Positions 14,101 through 22,418 of a DNA stretch of 64,000 bases are shown here, piece after piece. The notes under the pieces were generated by a model. The model had not been told where the DNA came from. It worked only from the letters and a program-made list of their open reading frames with translations, and made no database searches. The translations under genes were made by a program, and so were the position numbers. How positions within the stretch are numbered: position 1 is the stretch's first letter; every line of letters starts with the position of its first letter. This DNA is from Glandiceps talaboti (lineage: Eukaryota; Hemichordata; Enteropneusta; Spengelidae): NCBI RefSeq assembly GCF_964340395.1, contig NC_135551.1, positions 14,326,003 to 14,390,002 of the forward strand. Reading direction: 5' to 3'.

Positions 14101-14319
14101 TACACAGATGAACGTTGTACTTTTGATAGAATTGTGTGTACTACCGCGGACACATTATCGCCGACAAGTGTTGATCTAAACTTTAAACCTTCCATTCCTC
14201 ATGATCCAGAGATAGATCGTAGTAGCATCGCCTTACAAAGTAGAACACGTGAAACCGATGGGGAGCAGACGATCAATGTGTGTCTGAACATTATGTACAA
14301 AACAAAAAGGTCACAATAA
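6124..14319 (+). CDS. Tentative two-coding-exon small protein (95 residues), hypothetical
   Basis: This is a model built from splice signals, not homology. Exon 6114-6199 follows CTAAC..TTTGTTACAG and ends CGAG|GTAACT. It contains ATG at 6124 and 25 codons with unusually many CpG codons for this neighbourhood. Exon 14108-14319 follows TGTTTCTTTACACAG, is open for 69 codons (starting ERCTFDRIVCTTAD) to TAA at 14317-14319, and has AATAAA at 14453-14458. The first exon leaves one base and the second starts with two, so they join in phase through an Asp codon. A short leader intron 6027-6113 also has good signals. If real, the intron of about 7.9 kb contains the TRIM gene at 9495-11714 on the opposite strand. 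No domain is recognised. It could equally be chance or a decayed exon. Confidence 0.25.
6200..7300. other. Non-coding region
   Basis: A+T-rich. The open frames at 6404-6646 and 6943-7266 (+) have no recognisable features and sit in ordinary background composition. Nothing further is seen. Confidence 0.5.
7340..8060. repeat. Degenerate repeat field downstream of TRIM copy 1, with DR1-like motifs
   Basis: A module containing ACAGGTCAAAGTTCA-like sequence followed by CTACTAT/CTGTTATAC and then AGAAGTGTACAATTATTAC-like sequence recurs with heavy divergence. Its cores are at 7411-7423, 7628-7640 and 8029-8041. Related copies lie in the corresponding position downstream of the second TRIM gene (15523-15535, 15920-15932). 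Confidence 0.5.
8122..8205. repeat. (AAC)n-(GAC)n-(AAC)n compound microsatellite
   Basis: About 13 AAC triplets, then about 12 GAC triplets, then AAC again: a compound array created by a single A-to-G switch that spread inside the array. Confidence 0.95.
8601..9162. repeat. Minisatellite, ten units of 54-57 bp
   Basis: Units start with GTTGACATAACGATATACTG at 8601, 8658, 8715, 8772, 8828, 8883, 8937, 8994, 9051 and 9105. Lengths are 57, 57, 57, 56, 55, 54, 57, 57, 54 and about 57. Short units lack a CTA or CT within the GTACTAGTACTCTCTG stretch. The minus strand reads open through several units (a 19-residue repeat containing VLVHLHTVYRYVN) because 57 and 54 are multiples of three. I regard these as array by-products rather than genes. 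Confidence 0.95.
9332..9337 (-). terminator. Polyadenylation signal candidate for TRIM copy 1
   Basis: TTTATT on + (AATAAA on -), about 160 bases beyond the stop codon of the TRIM gene ending at 9495. Confidence 0.5.
9495..11714 (-). CDS. TRIM-NHL protein (RING, two B-boxes, coiled coil, filamin repeat, NHL propeller), copy 1
   Basis: Intronless, 739 residues. The start is ATG in a good context (AAGATGG), and the second copy starts at the same codon. Domains in order: a C3HC4 RING with C20, C23, C35, H37, C40, C43, C56, C59; B-box 1 from about 97 (C99, C102, C111, C114, C119, C122, H126); B-box 2 at about 158-195 (C160, H163, C172, C175, C180, C183, H188, H193); a coiled coil at about 196-320; a filamin-type Ig repeat at about 370-465; and six NHL blades from about 470 to the end. 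This is the TRIM2/TRIM3/TRIM71 (LIN-41) architecture. In that family the RING transfers ubiquitin, and the NHL face binds RNA or proteins. All zinc ligands are present, so an active E3 ligase is likely. The substrate is unknown, and assignment to one vertebrate orthologue is not justified. The intact frame and the lack of introns fit an expanded, possibly retrotransposition-derived, lineage-specific TRIM group. Confidence 0.95.
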   Translation of the reverse strand: MAASDVYKFLEEFDEKFLVCSICSERYKKAKCLPCLHNFCTDCLDTLIQTTGKLCCPNCRRSHSIPPDGVDGLSDNFFVNEMVEHVKERDAKSVKSHLCGGCERDKSVKRCIECGCDICEFCATAHKKFSYTRSHHVIPLDEYRSKQFKDPASVQPPVHCCKHPIHPVTFYCDTCDGPICLECTALEHPRPEHKYRYLNDAASEYKKELTAMVSKIDEKGRETTDGKSAVQKVSESLDRNFRSEEKKVKQHADKIVKEVTQRIRDSEQQLVKEMKEVYDGRKENLNAQLKELQNTEDDLLNARDFADKLMHYGNVTQLMSAKKGMTYQIQELLTNQTQCEPTEDDYLEFQSVEDFCKTKTLGTIRTSSDNFQITESPKYPRVGEEIRVTMTNKDNIRRHGIKEDDITTTLTVNKTEKQDVKVTDNKDGSFSLTSQAKTEGEHELSVSVRKKTVMGSPVRMKVIPKSGLVCKFGGQWSRNGQLCNPWGVITTTKGNLLVCDRGNNRFQSFTINGNHKQVIHVSDSNSGNTYTPYNVTQSVDGNIFFTNASKLVIVCDENGKFVRCFGENELHGGRGIAVSPANGRVYVADYSSHCVRIYSQDGHYFNSFGSKGNGKGQLNFPWGLDINSLGNVIVSDYGNTRVQVFNEDGQHLFFIGDTDDKVSKPSGVVTDKDDNVYVCNLTNPGKVHKFDSHGKFITRIDSDVDGLNNPIGVYVTDDEPFGKVVVVDCLNSCIKVFTQ
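11857..11872. promoter_or_regulatory. Conserved CCCGCCATAGAGGGCG motif upstream of TRIM copy 1
   Basis: About 145 bases upstream of the ATG. The same 16 bases occur upstream of the second copy at 19178-19193, although the surrounding sequence has diverged and a hairpin was inserted between motif and gene there. The core loosely resembles insulator-type GAGGGCG sites; function is inferred only. Confidence 0.3.
12760..13010. repeat. SINE-like dispersed repeat, copy a
   Basis: Shares the consensus words GGGGAGCATACA, TGCACATAGGATTGAAACA, CTATCCTACCAGGTCC and CAATTATACA with copies near 20090, 27490 and 33240. The tRNA-like head seen in the 33240 copy is missing or eroded here. Confidence 0.65.
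13264..13320. repeat. Short minisatellite with CATTGGTCAG, two units
   Basis: Two units of TTTGAGAGCTATTCATTGGT type. The homologous site in the second duplicated block (21557-21675) has four. Each unit carries ATTGG, an inverted CCAAT pentamer. Confidence 0.7.
13841..14030. mobile_element. Foldback element (MITE), arms of about 68 bp
   Basis: The left arm 13841-13908 (starting ATTAAAATCTGATGTAGAT and ending TTGCTTGAATTGA) is matched in inverse by 13960-14030, with about 50 bases between. The right terminus ATCAGATTG matches the terminus of the element at 60187-60330, so both belong to one family. No clear target duplication. Confidence 0.75.
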
Positions 14320-14880
14320 TTGAAGACTGTATTGTGTGTTGATGACGGACTTATGACATACCAAGCGTTATTGGATGTTAGCTTTATGTACACTAATTGC
14401 TTCGTAATACACAACATTTCAAAAGTTTGAATGGTGTATTTTATTGGCACGTAATAAAGTTTCCTGACGCCAGTATTGTTAAATAGAGACAGAAAAACAA
14501 TTTCCCTGAAAGTTGTATTTTTGATGTCAGTAGCCATGTTTTGTTTTATCAGTGGTGATTAAATTCCATGTCACTTGTTCCATAAACATAATGGATGTGA
14601 TCGTATTGAGTAGTTTGTAGTGTGAATGTCATGTATAATAATAGCAAGTACGTACATAGTGGTACGAAATACATTGTCAATTGTGATGTCATTGCTATTT
14701 TCGTCACAATGTATGTAATGATATACGTGTGTGACAGTGAATGTTGACACCGGCGTGTATCAATGCTGTCGGCTTTAGGCATCAGTCTTCTTATCGGAAA
14801 TCAAAACACAGACGATGAGTGTATGAAGTTCTTCCTGGGAAGAATATATCATTACAAATGAAGTTCCCGGGGTACAAGAT
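14320..14880. other. Non-coding region
   Basis: AATAAA at 14453-14458 could end the tentative + strand model. Minus-strand open frames here have no recognisable features. Confidence 0.4.
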
Positions 14881-14941
14881 AAATGCCATCCGGGCAATAC
14901 ACGCCTCCTACGTCGGCATGTATTTACCCGGACGGCATTTA
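14880..14941. repeat. Imperfect hairpin beside the CATA array
   Basis: AAATGCCATCCGGGCAA (about 14880-14897) pairs with TTTACCCGGACGGCATTT (about 14924-14941), leaving a loop of about 27 bases. It directly abuts the CATA microsatellite. Confidence 0.6.
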
Positions 14942-14943
<2 letters not shown>

Positions 14944-14972
<29 letters not shown>

Positions 14973-14983
14973 CATACATACAT

Positions 14984-15022
<39 letters not shown>

Positions 15023-15103
15023 CATACATACATACATACATACATACATGCATACACACATACACACACACACATACACACATACACACATACATACATA
15101 CAT

Positions 15104-15134
<31 letters not shown>

Positions 15135-15299
15135 TACATACATACATACATACATACATACATACATACATACATACATACATGCATGCATACACGCATA
15201 CACGCATACACGCATACACACACAGACATACATACATACATACATACATACATACATACATACATACATACATACATACATACATACATACATACATAC
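14944..15299. repeat. (CATA)n/(CA)n compound microsatellite
   Basis: About 355 bases of CATA repeats interrupted by CA runs and a CATACACG block near 15186-15215. Long open frames on both strands here (runs of Tyr-Ile-His-Thr or Cys-Met-Tyr-Val) are artefacts of the repeat. Confidence 0.98.
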
Positions 15300-15439
15300 G
15301 CAGAGATAGACAACAAACAAAAGGGCGAACAGACAGGCATATGTATGAGTGGATACATACATTTTACAAACATAACCTTATGGCTGAAAATAAAACATTC
15401 TTACAGACTGGGTGGTATAATAAAATATAGACCTATCTA

Positions 15440-16300
15440 GACAAGCTCTCATTTCTGTGTAATAACCGAATTATTTCATAATGCTCTCGTATAACATCCT
15501 CCTTGTTCCGTGTATACAGTACGGGTCAAAGTTCACACAATTACAATCGTATAATAAATTGCCAGTTTATATCTTTGAGTTAAACAGGTAGTTTACAGTA
15601 GTATACAAATATTACACGTAATAGCAGTTCTATCTAAGTTGATACAACAAAGTAAGGTAAATTAGTAAAAAAATGTTATGCATGCCCACAACACATGGAA
15701 TTTGTATTTGGGAACAATATACGTCAGACAACTTATTAAAAATAAAACTCTCAAATTTGCCTTTCTATATATTTGTACAGGGTATTTGAGAAAAATGATA
15801 AGATCTAAGAGGTTATTATAGAAATTTCAAATCACTTCAATATCAGTAACTCTCTGCATAGTAAACACATTAATTGACACTTCCCTTGTGATGATCTATA
15901 CTTGTCGCATAGTAACTAGGGGTCAGGGGTCATGCAACTACAGTTATACATTGTATATCAGGAAGCTGTTAAAATTGAATTACATATCACAGAAGTGTAC
16001 AAATATCACACAATACATAAATGTTCTAAGAACATCATAATAACACAAACGATATATATAGCGATATTTTAAAACAGAATTAATGTTATTTAAAGTGGGA
16101 TTGAGATGGAATTCTGGTATTTCCTTGATTTTAATTGATAAAACAATTGTACTGTAACTTTCTACCTGAAAAAAAAAACTATGTGAGACAACATATACCA
16201 AGCTCTAGTTTGTAACTCAATAAATTGCAAAAAGGCGTGAAATGTTTGTTATTATGAGTACAATAGCTGCATGTTTATACACTTTTTTTAAGCTTTCTCC
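15440..16300. repeat. 3' flank of TRIM copy 2, diverged counterpart of 7340-8060
   Basis: Shares the GGTCAAAGTTCA, GTCGCATAGTAACTAGG and AGAAGTGTACAAATATCACA type words with the 3' flank of the first TRIM gene. Similarity is patchy, unlike the strong match across the coding regions. Confidence 0.45.
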
Positions 16301-16302
16301 AA

Positions 16303-16308
16303 TTTATT
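16303..16308 (-). terminator. Polyadenylation signal candidate for TRIM copy 2
   Basis: TTTATT on + (AATAAA on -), about 105 bases beyond the stop codon of the TRIM gene ending at 16413. Confidence 0.5.
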
Positions 16309-16412
16309 GAATATATTTTATCCATGCTATTTCACGGGTTGTTGTTTTTTTAAATAGGGAAATATGGTAAATGTTGTTTTATGAATTAAAAATTTCACTC
16401 TCACTTACTTAC

Positions 16413-18632
16413 TTACTGAGTGAATACTTTGATACAATTATTTCCATGGTCAATAACTACAACCTTACCAAATGGTTCGTCATCAGTGACGTAGACACCG
16501 ATGGGTTTATTCAACCCATCTACATCACTATCAATACGGGTAATGAACTTTCCATGACAGTCAAACTTGTGTACCTTACCAGGATTAGTGCAATTACACA
16601 CATACACATTGTCATCTTTGTCTGTGACTACACCTGATGGCTTAGATACCTTATCATCAGTGTCTCCAATGAAGAATAAGTGTTGACCGTCTTCATTGAA
16701 AACCTGCACTCGATTATTATTGTACTCAGAGACTATTACATTGCCTAGACTGTTAATATCCAGACCCCAGGGGGAATTTAGCTGACCTTTCCCATTTCCC
16801 TGACTTCCAAATGAGTTGAAGTAGTGACCATCTTGAGAGTAAATTCGAATACAGTGTGAAGACATGTCAGCAACATAAACCCTCCCATTAGTTGGACTCA
16901 CTGCAATACCCCTTCCTCCCTGTAACTCATTCTCTCCAAAACATCTCACAAACTTTCCATTCTCATCACATACAATCACTAGATTGCTATTATTTGTAAA
17001 GAATATATTACCATCTACTGATTGTGTGACATGGTATGGCGTATACGTATTACCAGAATTACTACCACTAACCTGCATTACTTGTTTGTGATTCCCATTT
17101 ATCGAAAATGATTGAAATCTATTATTGTTAGGGTCACACACTAACAAATTACCTTTCTTTGTCATAATCGCACTCCATGGACACCACAATTGCCCATTTC
17201 CTGACCCCTGACCTCCAAATTTACATACCAACCCACTCTTTGGAATAACTTTCATTCTAACTGGTGAACCCATAACTGTTTTCTTACGTACTGATACTGA
17301 TAGTTCATGTTCACCTTCTGTCTTTGCTTGACTTGTAAGTGAGAACGTACCATCTGTATTGTCCGTCACTTTCACGTCTTGTTTCTCATTCTTATTAACC
17401 GTCAAAGTGGTTGTTATGTCGTCTTCTTTGATACCATGTCTTCCAGTGTTGTCTTTATTGGTCATAGTGACACGTATTTCTTCACCGACTCGAGGGTATT
17501 TTGGGCTTTCAGTTATTTGAAAGTTATCAGACGATGTAAGAATTGTTCCGAGTGTCTTAGCCTTACAGAAGTCTTCAACACTTTGGAACTCCAGGTAATC
17601 ATCTTCAGTTGGTTCACAGTGTGTTTGATTGGTCAGAAGTTCTTGTATCTGATACGTCATTCCTTTCTTGGCAGACATCAACTGAGTGGCATTCCCATAA
17701 TGCATTAGTTTGTCTGCAAAGTCACGTGCGTTGAGAAGATCGTCCTCTGTGTTTTGTAGTTCTTTCAGCTGAGCGTTCAAGTTTTCTTTCCTCCCATCAT
17801 ACACCGCTTTCATTTCTTTCAGTAGCTGTTGTTCGTTGTCTCTTATTCTCTGTGTCACTTCTTTGACGATCTTATCAGCATGTTGTTTGACTTTCTTTTC
17901 TTCACTCTGGAAATTTCTATCCAGTGACTCTGAAACTTTCTGAACGGCTGACTTACCGTCAGTTGTTTCTCGACTCTTTTCATCAATCTTTGACACCATT
18001 ACTGTCAGCTCCTTTTTGTACTCTGAAGCTGCGTCATTCAGATATCTGTATTTATGTTCAGGACGTGGGTGTTCCAGAGCCGTACATTCTAGACAGATTG
18101 GTCCGTCACATGTATCACAGTAGAATGTGACTGGATGAATTGGATGTTTATGACAGTGGACTGGCGGTTGGACTGAAGCAGGATCTTTGGACTGTTTGCT
18201 ACGATACTCGTCTAGTGGGATGACATGATGTGATCGACTATACGAAAATTTCTTGTGTGCCGTAGTACAGAATTCACATATATCACATCCACATTCAATA
18301 CAATGTTTGACAGATTTGTCTCGTTCACAACCACCACATAGGTTTGACTTGATAGATTTAGCATCTCGTTCCTTGACGTGTTCTACCATTTCGTTGACAA
18401 AGAAGTTATTAGAAAGACCGTTGACCCCGTCCTGGGGTATCGTGTGTGATCTTCTACAATTCGGACAGCATAACTTACCAGTTGTTTGAATAAGTGTATC
18501 CAGACAATCTGTACAAAAGTTATGTAGACATGGTAGACATTTCGCTTTCTTGTATCGCTCTGAACAAATACTACAAACGAGGAACCTTTCGTCAAATTCT
18601 TCCAAAAACTTGTACTCGTCACTGGCAGCCAT
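16413..18632 (-). CDS. TRIM-NHL protein, copy 2
   Basis: Intronless, 739 residues, aligned without gaps to the copy at 9495-11714, in the same orientation and about 6.9 kb away. All RING and B-box zinc ligands are kept at the same positions. Residue 161 next to the B-box 2 ligand C160 is His here and Cys in copy 1. By eye there are about 28 substitutions in the first 467 residues and about 33 in the 272-residue NHL part, and the latter fall repeatedly just after the V-x-D strand ends of each blade. Role as for the other copy: predicted RING E3 ligase with an NHL recognition domain. Both frames are intact, so neither looks like a pseudogene. Similarity falls away at once beyond the stop codon but continues upstream. 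Confidence 0.95.
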   Translation of the reverse strand: MAASDEYKFLEEFDERFLVCSICSERYKKAKCLPCLHNFCTDCLDTLIQTTGKLCCPNCRRSHTIPQDGVNGLSNNFFVNEMVEHVKERDAKSIKSNLCGGCERDKSVKHCIECGCDICEFCTTAHKKFSYSRSHHVIPLDEYRSKQSKDPASVQPPVHCHKHPIHPVTFYCDTCDGPICLECTALEHPRPEHKYRYLNDAASEYKKELTVMVSKIDEKSRETTDGKSAVQKVSESLDRNFQSEEKKVKQHADKIVKEVTQRIRDNEQQLLKEMKAVYDGRKENLNAQLKELQNTEDDLLNARDFADKLMHYGNATQLMSAKKGMTYQIQELLTNQTHCEPTEDDYLEFQSVEDFCKAKTLGTILTSSDNFQITESPKYPRVGEEIRVTMTNKDNTGRHGIKEDDITTTLTVNKNEKQDVKVTDNTDGTFSLTSQAKTEGEHELSVSVRKKTVMGSPVRMKVIPKSGLVCKFGGQGSGNGQLWCPWSAIMTKKGNLLVCDPNNNRFQSFSINGNHKQVMQVSGSNSGNTYTPYHVTQSVDGNIFFTNNSNLVIVCDENGKFVRCFGENELQGGRGIAVSPTNGRVYVADMSSHCIRIYSQDGHYFNSFGSQGNGKGQLNSPWGLDINSLGNVIVSEYNNNRVQVFNEDGQHLFFIGDTDDKVSKPSGVVTDKDDNVYVCNCTNPGKVHKFDCHGKFITRIDSDVDGLNKPIGVYVTDDEPFGKVVVIDHGNNCIKVFTQ

Positions 18633-18754
18633 CTTTATATGTTGCAGTGTAGTATTATGTGTGACGTCAACAACGTACGTGCCTATTCATGTCAAGGGTT
18701 ACATTATAAATCACTGATATCAATGACAAATTGTTCGTTACATTATAGATATTG

Positions 18755-18946
18755 AACACATATTGCCTGGCCATGAGGGCTATAGCACCCGTTTATTACA
18801 CCCGAGGGACTGTGAGTTACCAGAATCACATGCTATTTCCCGAGGCCAAAGGCCGAGGGAAATAGCATGTGATTCTGGTAACTCACAGTCACGAGGGGGT
18901 AATGAACGGGTGCTATAGCCCGAATATAGGCCAGGCAATATGTGTT
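18755..18946. mobile_element. Near-perfect long hairpin (foldback element)
   Basis: Arms of about 93-96 bases separated by only AAA at 18848-18850. The outer ends are AACACATATTGCCTGGCC and GGCCAGGCAATATGTGTT; the centre is CGAGGCC-AAA-GGCCGAGG. The arms differ only by a few small indels and substitutions. The sequence is absent from the homologous flank of the other TRIM copy, so it was inserted after the duplication or lost there. Confidence 0.8.
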
Positions 18947-19177
18947 TTATAATATACCTCATGCTGTGAACTCGCGGTGGCAGACGACATCGTCAGAAGC
19001 TCCCATTTTGACCTGCTGTGAACGCGCGGTGGTCACGTGACCATGTAAAAATTGATGGGACTATTTCCCCAAGGGAAGTAGTCATTCTATTTTCCTATCA
19101 CGTGACTGATTCTAGCGAATCATGGCACAGCATTATCACTAGGTATATTATAAAGGACTATATGCAGGGTTTCATTT

Positions 19178-19193
19178 CCCGCCATAGAGGGCG
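19178..19193. promoter_or_regulatory. Conserved CCCGCCATAGAGGGCG motif upstream of TRIM copy 2
   Basis: Counterpart of the motif at 11857-11872, here displaced to about 550 bases from the ATG by the inserted hairpin region. Confidence 0.3.
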
Positions 19194-19590
19194 ATATCAA
19201 TTCCAGGAATTTCGTTGGTTTCCGAGAAGTGATAGTTAATAGTGTCATTTCACTTTGTATGACGTCGTAACCTAGTTTTCTTTAAGGCAACCCTGCCGTC
19301 TGTTTATTGTTCCATGTATTTATCTATATATACGTGTATTGATTGTTTTCAGCCATGTTGAGAGTGATATAATTTTGTAACATTGTATCAAAATTAAAAC
19401 TAAATAACCTAACAAATTTTTTAAAAACATCATATTTTGGAGATTTTCCTGAATTATACCAAAGGAAATTTAGTATATAATAAGATTCACTTTGTTTAAT
19501 TCAAATAAAGTTATTTAGTAAATATCAACCGAAGTGAAAACGTGATTTCTTTTGATATTGTACAGCTAAGACAACATAAATTGAAATAAG

Positions 19591-19602
19591 GCGCGAGCGC
19601 GC

Positions 19603-19633
<31 letters not shown>

Positions 19634-19654
19634 TGTGTTTGGGGGGGGGGGGGG
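19591..19654. repeat. (GC)n-(GT)n-(G)14 tract
   Basis: Alternating GC then GT dinucleotides followed by 14 G: a composite of Z-DNA-prone and G-rich sequence in the 5' flank of TRIM copy 2. Confidence 0.95.
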
Positions 19655-20089
19655 TATTTTCAATGCCGTCACCTTATTTGGCTTTAGCGTCCACTGTATC
19701 ATAATATATTCACAAGTGGTTACTGAATGCAAGGGTAGTCAGGAATACACATCCATCGGGATGAACTATACTTTAATATCCTAATCAGGATAACTTTATC
19801 CCGGTCGGGGGTTATTCCAAACTTGAATGAAGGCTTCAGAAGTTTACAGAACTCATTAAAATTGTGTACTAAAATATCTCCCTGGACAACGTGTCCAATT
19901 TCTTTTGTTGATCTTTGAGAGTAGAAAGCACAATGTGATACCGTACCTGTTTCAATATGCACCACGTCAAAGATTAAGTCTGTCAAGAGTATTCAAACTA
20001 ATACTTACTATAATATACCTAACCAGGATATATATGATAACGTATCCCGATCGAGATAATAATGTTATGGTTAAACAATATAACACTTT

Positions 20090-20370
20090 CCCACTCTGTT
20101 GTCCAAGTGTTTTATAACTTATTAGTACTCCTTACCCCTATCACAGATCTATAGTGACCCTTTGTATATCTCAACAACTCTGTGGGGAGCATACAGCTCA
20201 CTACAGCCTATGTAGGTGCATAGGATTAAATCATTCACATCACAACTTCTACCCTATCAGGTCCGCAATTATACAGCTGGGTTGATCTGGGCCGGGCATG
20301 GCCCCTATTTCGTGTAGGGTCTAGGATCGTGGGACACAATCGTGGTCAAATCTTGCTCAAACACATATTC
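20090..20370. repeat. SINE-like dispersed repeat, copy b
   Basis: Same consensus as the copy near 12760 (GGGGAGCATACA, TAGGTGCATAGGATTAAA, CTATCAGGTCC, AATTATACAGCTGGGTTGA), and at the homologous place in the duplicated block, so this insertion predates the duplication. Confidence 0.65.
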
Positions 20371-21556
20371 TGACCTAGGTCTGCATCTTATTTCATTTCA
20401 TCCACCATGGCTATTATTCCTGACTGTGGATCTAGGATCATCATGAGACAAGGAGATACTCGTAATTTATTCTCAACCTTGTGGTACGTATTGTAATATG
20501 AAAGTGTCCTAGTCTATAAGTCAACAACTATCACTAACTTCCTTTCCTTCAGAGAGAATCAAACCAGAGATTGTCCAAGGTCATGCTGTTCAATACCCTT
20601 AATAATTTGAGATATATACATGTTCAGCTGAGACATGACAACTGATATCATAAATTTCTCCAACTACCGTCGAAATTGAGACCCCCCCCTTAGAACTCAC
20701 AATAGCAGTATTCTCTGTCATAGTGAATATTAGACCTATTTTGCAATTTGTCTTTCCAAATATGTGAACCACAAATTCCTGAAAAGAATAAGTCTACCCG
20801 ATTGTGAAGTGAATGAAAACAAAAGATTGGTTAGTTTGTGTGAAGAGGGCGCTGTTCATAATCCTCGACGACTACGCCTGTGAAGTTTCAACATGTTTCT
20901 TTAGTACGTAAAAAAATGACACGACACACGATTTTTTTTCTCAGTTGTCAGTAGTTTTATTGACTGTAATTTTAGGTGAATAAATATAAAAATATATAGT
21001 TAATGATTAGTGCAAGATATGCAGACATTATTCACCTACAAATAACCCAATTAGTAACAAAAAATTAATTCCAATAATTCCATTAAATATTATCCTCTCA
21101 TCCCCATTATAATGAAAATGGTTTCTTCCATAGAGCTCTTATTATAGGGACATTCCATTTATTGAACTTCCACAGGATCCATTAGAAACCAGAGTGTTTT
21201 CATTTATTACAAAAGCTACAAAATTGAAAGCTTGAAATGTGTAATATTTCTCCCTCGATTACAAGTCAATTTTTGACCAAAAAAAACAAAACGTGAAAAA
21301 TAAAAAATTATTCCAGTTAGCCATTGCAGAAATACATGATATTGCTTGAATGTGTAAAAGTAATGTAAAATGATGTCGATGTGTTTGAAGTAGGAAATAT
21401 TTAGGAATTTCTTAACAAAATTCAATATGTACAAGCAAACAACTTACAGTCTTGTTTTGGTTTAACTAACTATTCTGTATATGAAGGTATAATTATGTAA
21501 TAATGTTTGCATTATCATTATTCAGTTTGACTGTCACATTTCAGATGAGTTTGACA

Positions 21557-21675
21557 TTTTGAGAGCTATTCATTGGTCAGTTTTGAGGTTTCTGGGAGCT
21601 TTTCATTGGTCAGTTTTGAGGGCTTTTTATTGGTCAGTTTTGAGGATTTTGAGAGCTATTCATTGGTCAATAAAA
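21557..21675. repeat. Short minisatellite with CATTGGTCAG, four units
   Basis: Four units of roughly 25-38 bases sharing ATTGGTCAGTTTTGAGG; the counterpart at 13264-13320 has two. It creates an artificial + open frame with repeated SFEGF/SFEDF-like residues. Confidence 0.75.
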
Positions 21676-22063
21676 ACGCTAGTGAAAGAACAGCCACAGA
21701 GAACACTGTAAGCATTAATGCAAATACCCTGATTACGCCACACTTGCACTCACGTGTCATGGGGTTCTGTCATAGTATTTTGTATTGATAAGACAATTTA
21801 CCAAATCTATCGTCAATCATATATTTAACGACTCAAATTATTAATACTGATGAATCCAAAAGTTTCTAATTTACTCATTATTTTCATAATTCTACAAATA
21901 TGAATTTCTATCGTTGATGTTACCAATTCATAGCAATATATTATCAAGTTACTTTGAATACCAGACAAACACTGTCACTGACTGCAATTACAGATTATTG
22001 TCAAGTTTGATGGGAAAATCAGATATTTAGAGGTACCTCAAATAACCGAAACAATGCAGGTTA

Positions 22064-22418
22064 TTAAAGGGGCACAAGCTGAATTTATAGGTTTTTAATA
22101 TATGTTTTCTGTATATTAAAAGATTCTCATAGTATTCTACTTACTGATGTATATTATCACTTGCAATTGACTGAACTCAAACCTGGTTCTAGGATATAAC
22201 CTACAAACTACCCAATGACATAATTTAGTATACGTATAAAATGTATGGAAACTCCCTACTGTGCAATCAACAGTTCTAACAATATCAGAACACAAATCAT
22301 TCTGTCTTTGAAGGCATCCATTGACATTAACATTATACTAGAATAGCTGAGTCGAAGTTTTTTGGAAGTATTTTCACTCGAGTAAAAAATTTATAAACTT
22401 CAGCTTGTGACCCTTTAA
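22064..22418. mobile_element. TTAA-flanked MITE, 355 bp
   Basis: The left end TTAAAGGGGCACAAGCTGAA and the right end TTCAGCTTGTGACCCTTTAA are inverted copies with one or two mismatches, and TTAA stands at both edges. This suggests a piggyBac-type TTAA target duplication. It has no coding capacity and is related to the element at 26109-26467. Confidence 0.7.

Noticed and set aside
14775-15440. Long open frames on both strands with Tyr-Ile-His-Thr or Cys-Met-Tyr-Val repeats
   Set aside because: Pure products of the CATA/CA microsatellite; all frames of such a repeat are open.
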